14,396 bases of DNA from Deltaproteobacteria bacterium UBA3076 (GTDB lineage: Bacteria > Desulfobacterota > Dissulfuribacteria > Dissulfuribacterales > UBA3076): NCBI GenBank assembly GCA_002367355.1, contig DFBQ01000057.1, positions 1 to 14,396 on the forward strand, in the 5' to 3' direction. The notes beneath the pieces are model-generated. The model saw only the letters and a program-made list of their open reading frames with translations, was not told where the DNA came from and did no database searches. A program made the position numbers and the translations under genes. Each line of letters begins with the position of its first letter. The first letter of the stretch is position 1. Shown piece after piece: positions 7,323-14,396 of this stretch.

Positions 7323-8687
7323 CTATGTCCCTGCCGGGATCACAAGGGTCACCTTTGTCCCGCGGTTTGGTGTGCTGTCCAGGGAGACATGGCCACCGTG
7401 TTCCTCAACTATCTTACGGACAATGGCAAGCCCCAGGCCGGTTCCGCGTGCCGACGTGGTAAACAGCGGTTCAAAAGCCCGGTCGGCTGTCTCGTCATCC
7501 ATTCCGATTCCGTTGTCCTCAACTTCTATACGTATTCCGTTATCGGCAACTGAAGTTGATACCTTAACTTGGGGTTGATAAGGGCCTTCTTTTTCGTTCA
7601 GGCTGTCATGGCGTGCAGTAATTGCCTGGAGCGCATTATTTACCATGTTGAATACAACACGATGCATTTTATCCCTGTCAAAATGGACCATAGGGAGATC
7701 AGGAGAGCGTTCTGTAACAAGGGCTATATTTTCAGGTATTGTTATCTCGTCCAGCACTTTTTCAAGCCAAGGATTGATTTCCCCCTGAGTTGCCTCGGAA
7801 TGCCGTCCCCGTGTGTATTCCAGCAATTCATCCACGATTGAATCGCATAGATCAACCTGTTTCTCGACCCTGTTCAGATGTTTGGTAATTTTCTTATCAG
7901 CATGGCCTAATTTCCGTTGAAGATAAAAGGCCGATGAACGGATCACCCCCAAAGGATTGCGGATTTCATGGCTAACCGTAGCTGTAAGCTGACCGAGTAC
8001 GGACAACCTTTCTCGCTTGATCAACTCCTTCTGGGCGGCCTCCAGGTCGCGCGTTCGTTCCTTGACCAGCTCTTCAAGGTGATCCCGGTGCTTTGCCAGT
8101 TCCTCTTCAGCTTTTTTGCGCTCCGTGATGTCTTGTGCCGCACAAATCACATATTCGACATTTCCATTATGGTCCAGTTTCGGCGTCCTTGTGATGGAAA
8201 GTAAACACGTTTGCCCTTTGCTATTCTTAATCGTTTCCTCGGTGCGAATCTGTATTTTTTTCTCAAATACTTCTATGTTACCTGCAACAAAAATTTCGGT
8301 TTCTTTTTTGCTTATTATTTCATATAGATTCCTATTTTCTAAATCAACCTTTTCAATGCCCAAGAACTCTGCATGGGCTTTGTTTACAGCGCCATAGGTA
8401 TATATATCTGTCAAATACCAGATCTGAGTATCTATGTTGTCGAGCAGTAACGTCTGTTCCTCAGACTTTTTATGCTCAAGTTGAATTAAAAAAGATTGTG
8501 CGACTATTCTGATCAAACCGCCTTCCTTTTCTAATTCTCCACATATCCTAACTATTTCTTCTCCACTGTAGCTCTCTCTATCTTCTAATGCTGCGGCATT
8601 TACTTTATCAGCTATGAGATCCATAGCTGTCTCTATGCCGATACTCTGTGCATAGGTATTTATTAAATCAGTTATTTTTATTTTCAT
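7323..8687 (-). CDS. PAS-domain sensor histidine kinase
   Basis: The 454-residue cytoplasmic kinase has an unrecognised helical N-terminus (1-75, ITDLINTYAQSIGIETAM...), a PAS domain (about 80-188, ending ICAAQDITERKKAEEEL), and a coiled linker with RDHLEELVKERTRDLEAAQ. The HisKA helix carries TATVSHEIRNPLG (H240). The ATPase domain has N347/N351, DNGIGM at 391-396, FEPLFTT at 405-411 and RGTGLGLA at 414-421. All catalytic boxes are intact. From about residue 198 to 451 it is closely related to the C-terminus of the kinase at 9986-12682, about three quarters identical by eye, while the sensor parts differ. It lies 20 bases after the FIST gene, suggesting one transcript and that FIST and kinase act together. 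The stop codon abuts a MITE. No strong ribosome binding site is seen (GAAAAG upstream). Confidence 0.9.
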   Translation of the reverse strand: MKIKITDLINTYAQSIGIETAMDLIADKVNAAALEDRESYSGEEIVRICGELEKEGGLIRIVAQSFLIQLEHKKSEEQTLLLDNIDTQIWYLTDIYTYGAVNKAHAEFLGIEKVDLENRNLYEIISKKETEIFVAGNIEVFEKKIQIRTEETIKNSKGQTCLLSITRTPKLDHNGNVEYVICAAQDITERKKAEEELAKHRDHLEELVKERTRDLEAAQKELIKRERLSVLGQLTATVSHEIRNPLGVIRSSAFYLQRKLGHADKKITKHLNRVEKQVDLCDSIVDELLEYTRGRHSEATQGEINPWLEKVLDEITIPENIALVTERSPDLPMVHFDRDKMHRVVFNMVNNALQAITARHDSLNEKEGPYQPQVKVSTSVADNGIRIEVEDNGIGMDDETADRAFEPLFTTSARGTGLGLAIVRKIVEEHGGHVSLDSTPNRGTKVTLVIPAGT

Positions 8688-8707
8688 GTCGTAAACTTTT
8701 CTTTATT

Positions 8708-9931
8708 CTATACAGTATCATCTTTTTTGGGCAAGAGTAAAACCACTGAACTGGTATTATGAAAACCACTGAACTGCCCGGGCTCCAGGCGAATTTCACC
8801 GTAAGTCTCCCAACCTAACAGAGGAACACCAGGCAAGACCTTCTTGAAGCGGTCCACACTCTTGGAGAATATATCTCCAAGCATTAACTGCTTGGCCGCG
8901 CAGTCGAATACGAGGATGCCGGCAAATTTTGAATAACCCGCATTTTCTGCAGACTGTTTTGCTATCATGACAGCTTTCTCAGCGGCGCCGATTTGCTTTT
9001 CCAGATTACTGCCGTCCATAATGCGAAAAATAGTTCCCTCGGTAATACCGCAGGTAAAATTTAGAGAGCCATCCTCGTTTATACCCATTGGCCATCTTAT
9101 CTTATATTGCCCTTCTTTTTCAGTAGCTAAACCAAGCATGTAATTAGTAAAAAACTGCGCAATATCTGCAGGTGTTTTAATTCTTTCTACGTCTATACCT
9201 CTTTTTCGTGCAACTTCTGCTGTTTCTTCCTTCCATAGCTCCCATGCCGGCCTGTCATTTATCTCATAAAGCACATTACCCTTAGTCCTGGTTGCTTTTA
9301 ATGTTCTACCAAGAGGGATATGTCCGTGTTTTACACTGGTAAATAAAGGCGTTTTTGAGGCAAGGAGGCAGACACTAAGCGCATTGGTGTACACTTTGTC
9401 ATTAGAAAACACAAATGTCTTCTTCATCTTGAAATCGTCACCTGCCATTCCTCCGACTATCTTTAGTTCCCTGCCCAAGAAATAGGAAGCTAACAAGGTA
9501 GCTTCTTCACCTGCGCCTGATAGACCATCAATCAGGAGAATGGCAGTCGAGTGGGGATAACCATCTAAGTTACTTGGTAGATTCGCTACAACTTCTCTTA
9601 TTGCTGTTTCCGGGTCTTGCTTGACGCCTTGAGCCATAGCAGTGAAGACTTTAATGCCATTTGAGAAAAGTAAGCCTACGGCTATACTTCCCTTTTCAAT
9701 CCTTTCCTCAGTAAATTCCCCTGTTGTAGAAGCTCCGATTAAAGGTGCGTTATTGGTAGCCTTTCTTACTGCATCTATAACTACACTATGGTCATACAGG
9801 TTGGATGAGTAAACTATACTCAGGTCAACTCGATTTTCTCCAAGCTTCTTTTTAGCCTGCAGCACGGCTTCTGTAGCTACAGCAGCGCTATCCTTTCCAC
9901 TACTCAAACCAGTTGCTAATTTTGTTGTCAT
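8708..9931 (-). CDS. FIST-domain sensory protein (FIST_N plus FIST_C)
   Basis: The 407-residue protein matches the FIST family, a soluble sensory module proposed to bind small ligands such as amino acids, usually encoded near or fused to signalling proteins. FIST_N spans about 30-215, with the conserved LIGASTTGEFT and the glycine-rich IVGGMAGDDF. FIST_C spans about 225-390, with AGILVFDCAAKQLMLGD and PLLGWETYGEI. There is no kinase, receiver, methyl-acceptor or membrane segment, so it must signal by protein contact. It lies between two kinases on one strand (54 bases after the first, 20 bases before the second), which makes these kinases its likely partners. The start ATG at 9931 is followed by TTKLATGLSSG, typical of the family; the ribosome binding site is weak (GCGAGA). 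Confidence 0.9.
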   Translation of the reverse strand: MTTKLATGLSSGKDSAAVATEAVLQAKKKLGENRVDLSIVYSSNLYDHSVVIDAVRKATNNAPLIGASTTGEFTEERIEKGSIAVGLLFSNGIKVFTAMAQGVKQDPETAIREVVANLPSNLDGYPHSTAILLIDGLSGAGEEATLLASYFLGRELKIVGGMAGDDFKMKKTFVFSNDKVYTNALSVCLLASKTPLFTSVKHGHIPLGRTLKATRTKGNVLYEINDRPAWELWKEETAEVARKRGIDVERIKTPADIAQFFTNYMLGLATEKEGQYKIRWPMGINEDGSLNFTCGITEGTIFRIMDGSNLEKQIGAAEKAVMIAKQSAENAGYSKFAGILVFDCAAKQLMLGDIFSKSVDRFKKVLPGVPLLGWETYGEIRLEPGQFSGFHNTSSVVLLLPKKDDTV

Positions 9932-9985
9932 TATAATCTCGCGTCTTTTTTCTAAATTTAGTTAGACGTTCAAATGAGTTAAGAG

Positions 9986-12682
9986 TTAACTTTTCACTCT
10001 CTTGGGAATAATGATGGTGACCTTTGTCCCATGGTTAAGTTCGCTGTCAAGCGAGACTGAGCCACCGTGTTCCTCAACGATCTTTTTAACAATGGCAAGC
10101 CCCAGCCCGGTGCCGCGTGCCCACGTGGTAAACAGCGGTTCAAAGGCACGCCCGGCAGTCTCGTCGTCCATTCCGGTTCCGTTGTCTTCAACCTCAACAC
10201 GTATTCCATTGTCGGCCTTTGAGCTGGTCACTTTCATAAGGGGCTGATACGGGCTTTCGTCCTTATTCCATTTTTCCCGGCGCAGGGTAACTGCCTTGAA
10301 TGCATTCAGGACAAGGTTGATCACAACACGACGCATTTTGTCCCTGTCAAAAAGGACCATTGGGAGTTCAGGAGAAAGATCGCTAACCAGGGTTACCTGT
10401 TCAGGTGTTGTTATCTCTTCCAATACCTTTTCCAGCAATGGATTGATTTCTCCATGAATTACCTCGGAATGCCTCCCCCGTGTGAATTCCAGCAGATCAC
10501 CGACGATTGTATCGCACAGAGCTACCTGCTCCTCGATCCTGTTAAGATGTTTATCAGCCTTCTCGTCTTTGCTGACTAACTTTCGCTGAAGATAGAAGGC
10601 TGATGAGCGGATTACCCCCAGGGGGTTGCGGATCTCGTGGCTCACAGTGGCTGTGAGCTGGCCGAGCACGGACAGCTTTTCGCGCCTGACCAGTTCCTCC
10701 TGGGCGGTCTCCAGATCGTGCGTTCGTTCCTTGACCAGTTCTTCAAGGTGATCGCGGTATTTCGCCAGATCCTTCTCTGCCTGCCGGTGCTTTTCTTCAA
10801 GTTGTTTCTCTTTTGTTACATCTTTTGCACAGCCAACCATACCTATCATATTACGTTTTTCATCCCAAAAGGGTGCCTTATAGACATCAAGGATGAGAAA
10901 TTTTCCTTTGATATTACCGGATTCTTCGAATCTTTGTGGTCTTTTGCTTTTCATAACCGCTAAATCGGTAGCAAGGCATGTTTCTCCGAATGTGTGGTAG
11001 TCTGGATTTTCAGGATGGGATTCCCTTTCCCTATCGGCAAAATACATATCTGTTTTGCCAATGGGTTCATCAGTGCCTTTGGCATTAAGCAATTTTTCAC
11101 AACAGGCCTTATTTGCAAAAACAAACTTACCCTCCAGGTCTTTTGTCCATATAAGGTCCGGCAGATTGTCGCACATCAACCTGACCATGGAATATAAGTG
11201 CTTGTATCGGCTCTCGCTCGCCCGTAGCGTTTCTTCCGCCTGCCTACGTTCGTCAGCTTCCATTGCCAGGGAAATATAATCTGCCGGGGAGCGAGCAAAA
11301 TTCTGCTCCGTCAGGGTCCATTTGCGGGCCGGCCCCATATGCTCATAACACACAATTCCTATTATCTGTCCTTTCAGTCTGATCGGGACATCCAACATGG
11401 ATGTAATACCGAGCGGAGCGAGATAGGAGTTGAGAAATTCTCGTGTTCTGGGATCTTTGCAGGCATCATGTGCAGCAATTAATTCACCTTCTGACAATGC
11501 CTTAAAATAGGCAGGATAGTCCGCTGCCTTCAACTCCATACCGTGCGAATGGTGATCTGTGCTCAATTCATACATATCAACGCAGCGAATTATCGAGTGA
11601 TTTTCTGCAAATAACCACACACTCACCTGCCCCACCTCAAAGGTGCGGGCAACGGCTTCTGTAATTATCCTCAGCGAATCATGAAGGACGCCATGGTATA
11701 GTTTCTCGCTTTTTGCCAGCTCCATAAGCATTTTATTTTGCCTTTGGACAAACCCTTCTCTTCTATGCAGCTCCTTCTCCAACTCCATTTTATGGAGGGC
11801 AAGGCCTATATCACCAGCCACCTCCTGCAATAGTTCCTTCTCCTCGTCATCAACAGTGACATTGGGTGCAAGCAATACGGTAAGCAGCCCCAAAAGCCGG
11901 CCTGCGTGCTCGACCCGGATGATCATAGCATCTTTGTTGACACATGCGTCTTCGAAGAAGCAACCCTCGCAATCTCTGGATTTATCCAGGACTACAAGAT
12001 GGTCCTTCTGAGCAAGCGCTTTTTTTATGCAAAGAGGATGGTTGCCGTTCATGACGTGTCGGCAGAAACGGGAGACATTCTCACTGAAACCAGAACCCAC
12101 TACAGTGGCAAATGTTTCGTCATCCTGCAAAAATCCCAGCCATGCGGCATTGTACGCCCGTGTTTCTATCAGGGCATCACAGGCTTTCCGGAGGAGACTG
12201 TCTCTGTCCTTCTCCACCAAGATCAATTGATTGACATTTCTGATGGCTTTGAGCACGCTGTTCATGTGCTCAATGCGCCTTTCGGCCTTTTTACGTTCAA
12301 TGGCGTACCGCATGGAGCGCATCAGCGAGTTGCTATCCAGTTGGTTCTTGGAGAGATAGTCCTGAGCGCCTGCCTGCAACGCCTTATTTTTAATCGTCTC
12401 ATCTTCAAGACCGGTCAGCACGACAATCGCAACCTCTGGTGCTTGGGCCTGTAAACCGGTGAACGTATCAAATCCCGAACTGTCAGGCAGTCCCAGATCT
12501 AACAGGACTAAATCAATGTCTCCCGCAGCAACAAGATGCTTTAGCCCTGTCGAAAGCCGGTCGACATGCTCCAGATCGAACGTAGCTCCATCTGCATCGG
12601 AGACCATCTCCTGAATCAGGCGTGTATCTCCTGGGTTGTCCTCAATCAGCAAGACTTTCATGATTTTGGATTGCGTATTCAT
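9986..12682 (-). CDS. Sensor histidine kinase, REC-GAF-GAF-PAS-HisKA-HATPase
   Basis: The 898-residue cytoplasmic protein has an N-terminal receiver (E14/D15, phospho-acceptor D62 in LLDLGLPDSSG, T90, K112). A GAF domain follows (about 155-298) containing a cysteine group (C207, C218, C238, C241, C247; CEGC at 238-241). Then come a second GAF (about 325-475), a PAS domain (about 498-625), and a coiled linker RDHLEELVKERTHDLETAQ. The HisKA helix has TATVSHEIRNPLG (H682), and the ATPase domain has N789/N793, DNGTGM at 833-838 and RGTGLGLA at 856-863. All boxes are intact. The kinase core is a close relative of that in the gene at 7323-8687. ATG at 12682 overlaps the stop of a short upstream frame (ATGA); ATG at codon 8 is an alternative start. 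The FIST gene follows after 54 bases. Confidence 0.92.
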   Translation of the reverse strand: MNTQSKIMKVLLIEDNPGDTRLIQEMVSDADGATFDLEHVDRLSTGLKHLVAAGDIDLVLLDLGLPDSSGFDTFTGLQAQAPEVAIVVLTGLEDETIKNKALQAGAQDYLSKNQLDSNSLMRSMRYAIERKKAERRIEHMNSVLKAIRNVNQLILVEKDRDSLLRKACDALIETRAYNAAWLGFLQDDETFATVVGSGFSENVSRFCRHVMNGNHPLCIKKALAQKDHLVVLDKSRDCEGCFFEDACVNKDAMIIRVEHAGRLLGLLTVLLAPNVTVDDEEKELLQEVAGDIGLALHKMELEKELHRREGFVQRQNKMLMELAKSEKLYHGVLHDSLRIITEAVARTFEVGQVSVWLFAENHSIIRCVDMYELSTDHHSHGMELKAADYPAYFKALSEGELIAAHDACKDPRTREFLNSYLAPLGITSMLDVPIRLKGQIIGIVCYEHMGPARKWTLTEQNFARSPADYISLAMEADERRQAEETLRASESRYKHLYSMVRLMCDNLPDLIWTKDLEGKFVFANKACCEKLLNAKGTDEPIGKTDMYFADRERESHPENPDYHTFGETCLATDLAVMKSKRPQRFEESGNIKGKFLILDVYKAPFWDEKRNMIGMVGCAKDVTKEKQLEEKHRQAEKDLAKYRDHLEELVKERTHDLETAQEELVRREKLSVLGQLTATVSHEIRNPLGVIRSSAFYLQRKLVSKDEKADKHLNRIEEQVALCDTIVGDLLEFTRGRHSEVIHGEINPLLEKVLEEITTPEQVTLVSDLSPELPMVLFDRDKMRRVVINLVLNAFKAVTLRREKWNKDESPYQPLMKVTSSKADNGIRVEVEDNGTGMDDETAGRAFEPLFTTWARGTGLGLAIVKKIVEEHGGSVSLDSELNHGTKVTIIIPKRVKS

Positions 12683-12933
12683 TTCTTTTTTCTCTTGGAT
12701 GTCTTAATTAACGATACAATTATAGCCATAAGTTCTTTTGTTTTTCGTAGTTCGTGGTTTGTGGACTCCGATTTGCGATCCCTGACCTCCGACCTCCGAC
12801 CTCTGATCCCCGATCCCTGAGTCACGGAGATTTGGACACTTGGTGTTTTTTCGCTACGGAGTTCTATTATGTTATCGGACAGACTTTGGATGAACTGAAT
12901 TAATTGTGATCTGTCCGCCATTACGGTCGGCAT
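12679..12933 (-). pseudogene. Relic of a histidine kinase ATPase domain (84-codon frame)
   Basis: The first 40 residues, MPTVMADRSQLIQFIQSL followed by SDNIIELRSEKTPSVQISV, resemble the N-box region of phytochrome-type histidine kinases (consensus like LPTVMADRSQL...NLIGNAIKFR). The frame then runs into a low-complexity GATC/GGTC repeat (12767-12820), loses all similarity, and ends in a basic tail (KTSKRKKK). The H-box and the G1, F and G2 boxes are absent, so it cannot be a kinase. The frame is open upstream to a TAA about 14 codons before the ATG, without adding recognisable kinase sequence. Its stop overlaps the next kinase start as ATGA, so it could still serve as a coupled leader frame. 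It differs from the kinase cores downstream, so it is the remains of another gene. Confidence 0.55.
12767..12820. repeat. Short degenerate tandem repeat of GACCTCC/GATCCC units
   Basis: The plus strand contains runs such as GACCTCCGACCTCCGACCTC followed by TGATCCCCGATCCCTGA, imperfect copies of a 7-8-base unit. Such repeats are common as intergenic filler in repeat-rich environmental genomes. Here the block sits inside the frame of the kinase relic, at the point where protein similarity ends. Confidence 0.7.
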
Positions 12934-12992
12934 AACGATGTGATAATCACTGAAACACTTTATTGTAGCCGTTTACGGCTTGAAACTAGAAA

Positions 12993-13123
12993 TTGGAAAG
13001 TAGAAATTTGGGAGTTTGGCTGTTTACAAACTGCCAAAAGAGTTATCAGATATGGTCCGGCACGACTTTGATAAGTGGAACAAAACAGTACAAAAGCATG
13101 AAGGCCAAATTTCTAATTTCCAA
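12993..13123. repeat. Spaced 19-bp inverted repeat
   Basis: TTGGAAAGTAGAAATTTGG (12993-13011) and CCAAATTTCTAATTTCCAA (13105-13123) are inverted copies with one mismatch, 93 bases apart. The inner part has a further TTTGGC/GCCAAA pair (13015-13020 and 13033-13038). The GAAATTAGAAATTTGG word type recurs in simple-sequence filler, so the pairing may be a by-product of that, or this may be another small non-autonomous element. Confidence 0.45.
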
Positions 13124-13170
13124 AAAACTAAAAAAAATGTAGGCTGAAAAATGGAAGATGCTTCATAGTC

Positions 13171-13315
13171 AGTGTCTGAACGAAAAGGCCGTTCAAACAC
13201 AATTTTGAATTCTAAATTTTGAATCTTGAATTTAAAAAAGGAAGTAACCTTAATATGTTAATTGTCCATGACCTAAATAGAGAAAATAAAATTTGGGGTT
13301 TCCGTTCAGGCACTA
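13171..13315 (+). mobile_element. MITE copy B (145 bp), inverted relative to copy A
   Basis: The left end AGTGTCTGAACGAAAA (13171-13186) and right end TTTCCGTTCAGGCACTA (13299-13315) correspond to the terminal inverted repeats of copy A. The interior matches copy A read on the other strand, including GGAAGTAACCTTAATATG and ATTTGGGGTTT, with a few substitutions and about seven extra bases near 13201-13232. The left outermost base is C where copy A has T, so the TA duplication is lost on that side. It has no coding capacity. It lies about 150 bases upstream of the toxin-antitoxin pair and reads toward it. Confidence 0.82.
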
Positions 13316-13465
13316 ATTAGAAATAATACCAAATGGGTGAAAGTTTGTAATAGCAAAACATTCTGTAATCATTAAACTAATAGCTAACCGCTAAAGGCTA
13401 ATCGCTCAATTTAGGTATGATAAAGCGGAACATATTTGACACGGTCGTAACATACAAGGGGTGAC

Positions 13466-13780
13466 ATGAAAAACTCTTCTACAACTGATGAACTGCCCGG
13501 CTTTCTTCGTCCCTTTTTTTGGGATGTTGATTTTCGGACTCTTTCGATTGATGAGTCATCCTACTTTATCATCAGCCGACTGATGGAGCATGGCGATGAA
13601 GCTGCAATGAGTTTTCTTTTGAAAACCTATAACAGCGAAGCAATGATAGATGTCTTAAGGACAAGCAGAGTCCTTTCAAGGAGATCCAGAAATTTCTGGA
13701 AAATACTTTTGGGCGTAGCAGGTGAACCATGTATTCCGAAGCGATATCCGACTCCGTATGGGATTTACTCTACCGACTGA
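13466..13780 (+). CDS. DUF6922-like protein, probable antitoxin partner of AbiEii-type toxin
   Basis: The 104-residue product has LPGFLRPFFWDVDFRTLSI, ESSYFIISRLMEHGDEAAMS, FLLKTYNSEAMIDVLRTSR and VLSRRSRNFWKILLG. This 'FLrplFWDvDf...iiiRvleyGd...llktYg...vlrtsR.LS.rs.nFW..lLgv' pattern is the small DUF6922 family that often directly precedes AbiEii/nucleotidyltransferase toxin genes. By position it is a candidate antitoxin, but no DNA-binding or kinase motif shows how it would work. ATG at 13466 has AAGGGGTGAC directly before it, a good ribosome binding site. The last 18 residues (after about residue 86) look unlike the family and overlap the start of the toxin gene by 52 bases in another frame, so the C-terminus may be an unselected extension. 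Confidence 0.75.
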   Translation: MKNSSTTDELPGFLRPFFWDVDFRTLSIDESSYFIISRLMEHGDEAAMSFLLKTYNSEAMIDVLRTSRVLSRRSRNFWKILLGVAGEPCIPKRYPTPYGIYSTD

Positions 13781-14373
13781 ATTCCATTGCCCAGATGAAA
13801 TCCTGTTATCTTGGCGGGGGAACGGCTCTGGCTCTTCAGTTGGGACATAGGATATCAGAGGACCTGGACTTCTTTGTTGTGGAAGAATTTGATCACCTTT
13901 CCTTTGAAACGGCAATAAAATCGAAGAGTTTGAATACCCTCGTGCTCAATCACTCATTTGGCCATACTGAATTGATAATACAGTCTGTTAAGGTTGATCT
14001 GATAAGAGAGCGTATTCCTTTGAAATTTCCTCCGAAGCCCATCGATAGCCGGATGGAAAATCTCAGGATGGCTGATCCAAGAGACATAGGCCGAATGAAG
14101 ATTTTGTCAATAGGAAGCCGCGGCAACAAAAAGGATTTTGTAGATTTATATTGCCTAACAAGGAAAGTAATCCCCTTAGGTTCACTGTTGACCCTTGCAA
14201 CGGAAGAAGATCATGGTGTTCGGTACAGCAAGCTTCTTTTCCTCAAAGGGTTGGTCGATTTTGAAGAAGCTGACCGTGATGCTGACTTGACACTTATATG
14301 GGATATTGCTTGGGAGGAAGTTAAGCAGGGTTTAACGGATGAGGTTAGGCAAATCGCAGAAAAAATTCAATAA
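13729..14373 (+). CDS. AbiEii/AbiGii-family nucleotidyltransferase toxin
   Basis: The 214-residue protein has the nucleotidyltransferase signature YLGGGTALALQLGHRISEDL followed by DFF (residues 27-49, with S43, D45 and D47), a likely third acidic residue in VKVDLI (D90), and the family motif GRMKILSIGSRGNKKDFVDL (121-140). These mark the AbiEii toxin group of type IV toxin-antitoxin and abortive-infection systems; related enzymes transfer nucleotides to tRNA acceptor ends. The length is within the usual range for the short members. ATG at 13729 follows AGGTGA at close spacing, inside the end of the DUF6922-like gene, which suggests translational coupling. An AbiEi-type winged-helix antitoxin is not present; the DUF6922-like neighbour takes its place. 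The stop is 23 bases before the window end. Confidence 0.88.
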   Translation: MYSEAISDSVWDLLYRLNSIAQMKSCYLGGGTALALQLGHRISEDLDFFVVEEFDHLSFETAIKSKSLNTLVLNHSFGHTELIIQSVKVDLIRERIPLKFPPKPIDSRMENLRMADPRDIGRMKILSIGSRGNKKDFVDLYCLTRKVIPLGSLLTLATEEDHGVRYSKLLFLKGLVDFEEADRDADLTLIWDIAWEEVKQGLTDEVRQIAEKIQ

Positions 14374-14396
14374 ATACTCAAGTTTTCGAAAAATAG

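Larger units (their letters stand above)
12934..13465. other. Divergent gene-free stretch between the signalling genes and the toxin pair
   Basis: I see no credible gene. The stretch contains a small hairpin AGCCG-TTTA-CGGCT (12967-12980), a spaced inverted repeat (12993-13123), MITE copy B (13171-13315) and AT-rich sequence with repeated GCTAA words (13382-13406). Promoters for both flanking units should lie here. I found no pair of boxes good enough to call: TTGACA at 13436-13441 lacks a matching -10 before the start at 13466. Confidence 0.65.

Noticed and set aside
11906..12454. Plus-strand open frame of 182 codons
   Set aside because: It is antisense to the receiver and GAF region of the 898-residue kinase and has no recognisable domain or ribosome binding site.
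12767..12820. Tandem repeat considered as a CRISPR or iteron array
   Set aside because: The units are 7-8 bases, degenerate and contiguous, without spacers or an adjacent replication gene.
13004..13146. Plus-strand frame with LPKELSDMVRHDFDKWNKTV, looking protein-like
   Set aside because: It has no ATG start with a ribosome binding site, lies across a spaced inverted repeat, and I recognise no family. It may be a gene remnant, but this cannot be supported.
13416..13441. TATGAT and TTGACA as a promoter for the toxin pair
   Set aside because: The two boxes are in the wrong order relative to each other and neither has a matching partner at 16-18 bases.

Overview
The window looks like an accessory, signalling-rich stretch of an environmental Gram-negative genome. 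The only taxonomic hints are the PrsK/CAAX pair of PEP-CTERM (exosortase) exopolysaccharide loci, the multi-sensor histidine kinases, the FIST protein and the many short palindromic repeats. This fits Desulfobacterota, Nitrospirota or anammox-type bacteria, but the sequence does not settle it. There are no rRNA, tRNA or CRISPR features.

Layout. (a) 1-385, minus: the N-terminal part of an IS1634-type transposase, running off the left edge, with a near-consensus promoter directly before its ATG. (b) 646-3439, minus: a PEP-CTERM-associated pair, a CPBP/CAAX-type membrane protease followed by the kinase PrsK (GTGA overlap), closed by an intrinsic terminator at 584-620. The protease frame is split in two, and an exact 5-bp tandem duplication (TGCTA TGCTA, 3317-3326) accounts for the shift. 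(c) 3440-3935: no gene, but a perfect 26-bp palindrome and two MITE-like inverted-repeat structures. (d) 3936-12933, all minus: a run of signalling genes. In transcription order these are a relic of a kinase ATPase domain, a REC-GAF-GAF-PAS-kinase, a FIST sensor protein, a PAS-kinase, a MITE, a double-receiver protein and a REC-GAF-PAS-kinase-REC hybrid. (e) 12934-13465: no gene, containing a second, inverted copy of the same MITE. (f) 13466-14373, plus: a DUF6922-like gene overlapping an AbiEii-type nucleotidyltransferase toxin gene.

How it may work together. The genes of region (d) carry three complete kinase cores and five receiver domains, but no DNA-binding, cyclic-di-GMP or other recognisable output domain. 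They look like the sensing and relay part of a phosphorelay whose output lies elsewhere. Two of the kinases, on either side of the FIST gene, share a closely related C-terminal kinase module joined to different sensor parts, as expected from duplication with sensor exchange. The two roughly 140-bp MITE copies (TIR TAGTGCCTGAACGAAAA) lie in opposite orientation and bracket exactly the block relic-kinase-FIST-kinase. PrsK is expected to work with the regulator PrsR, which is not next to it here.
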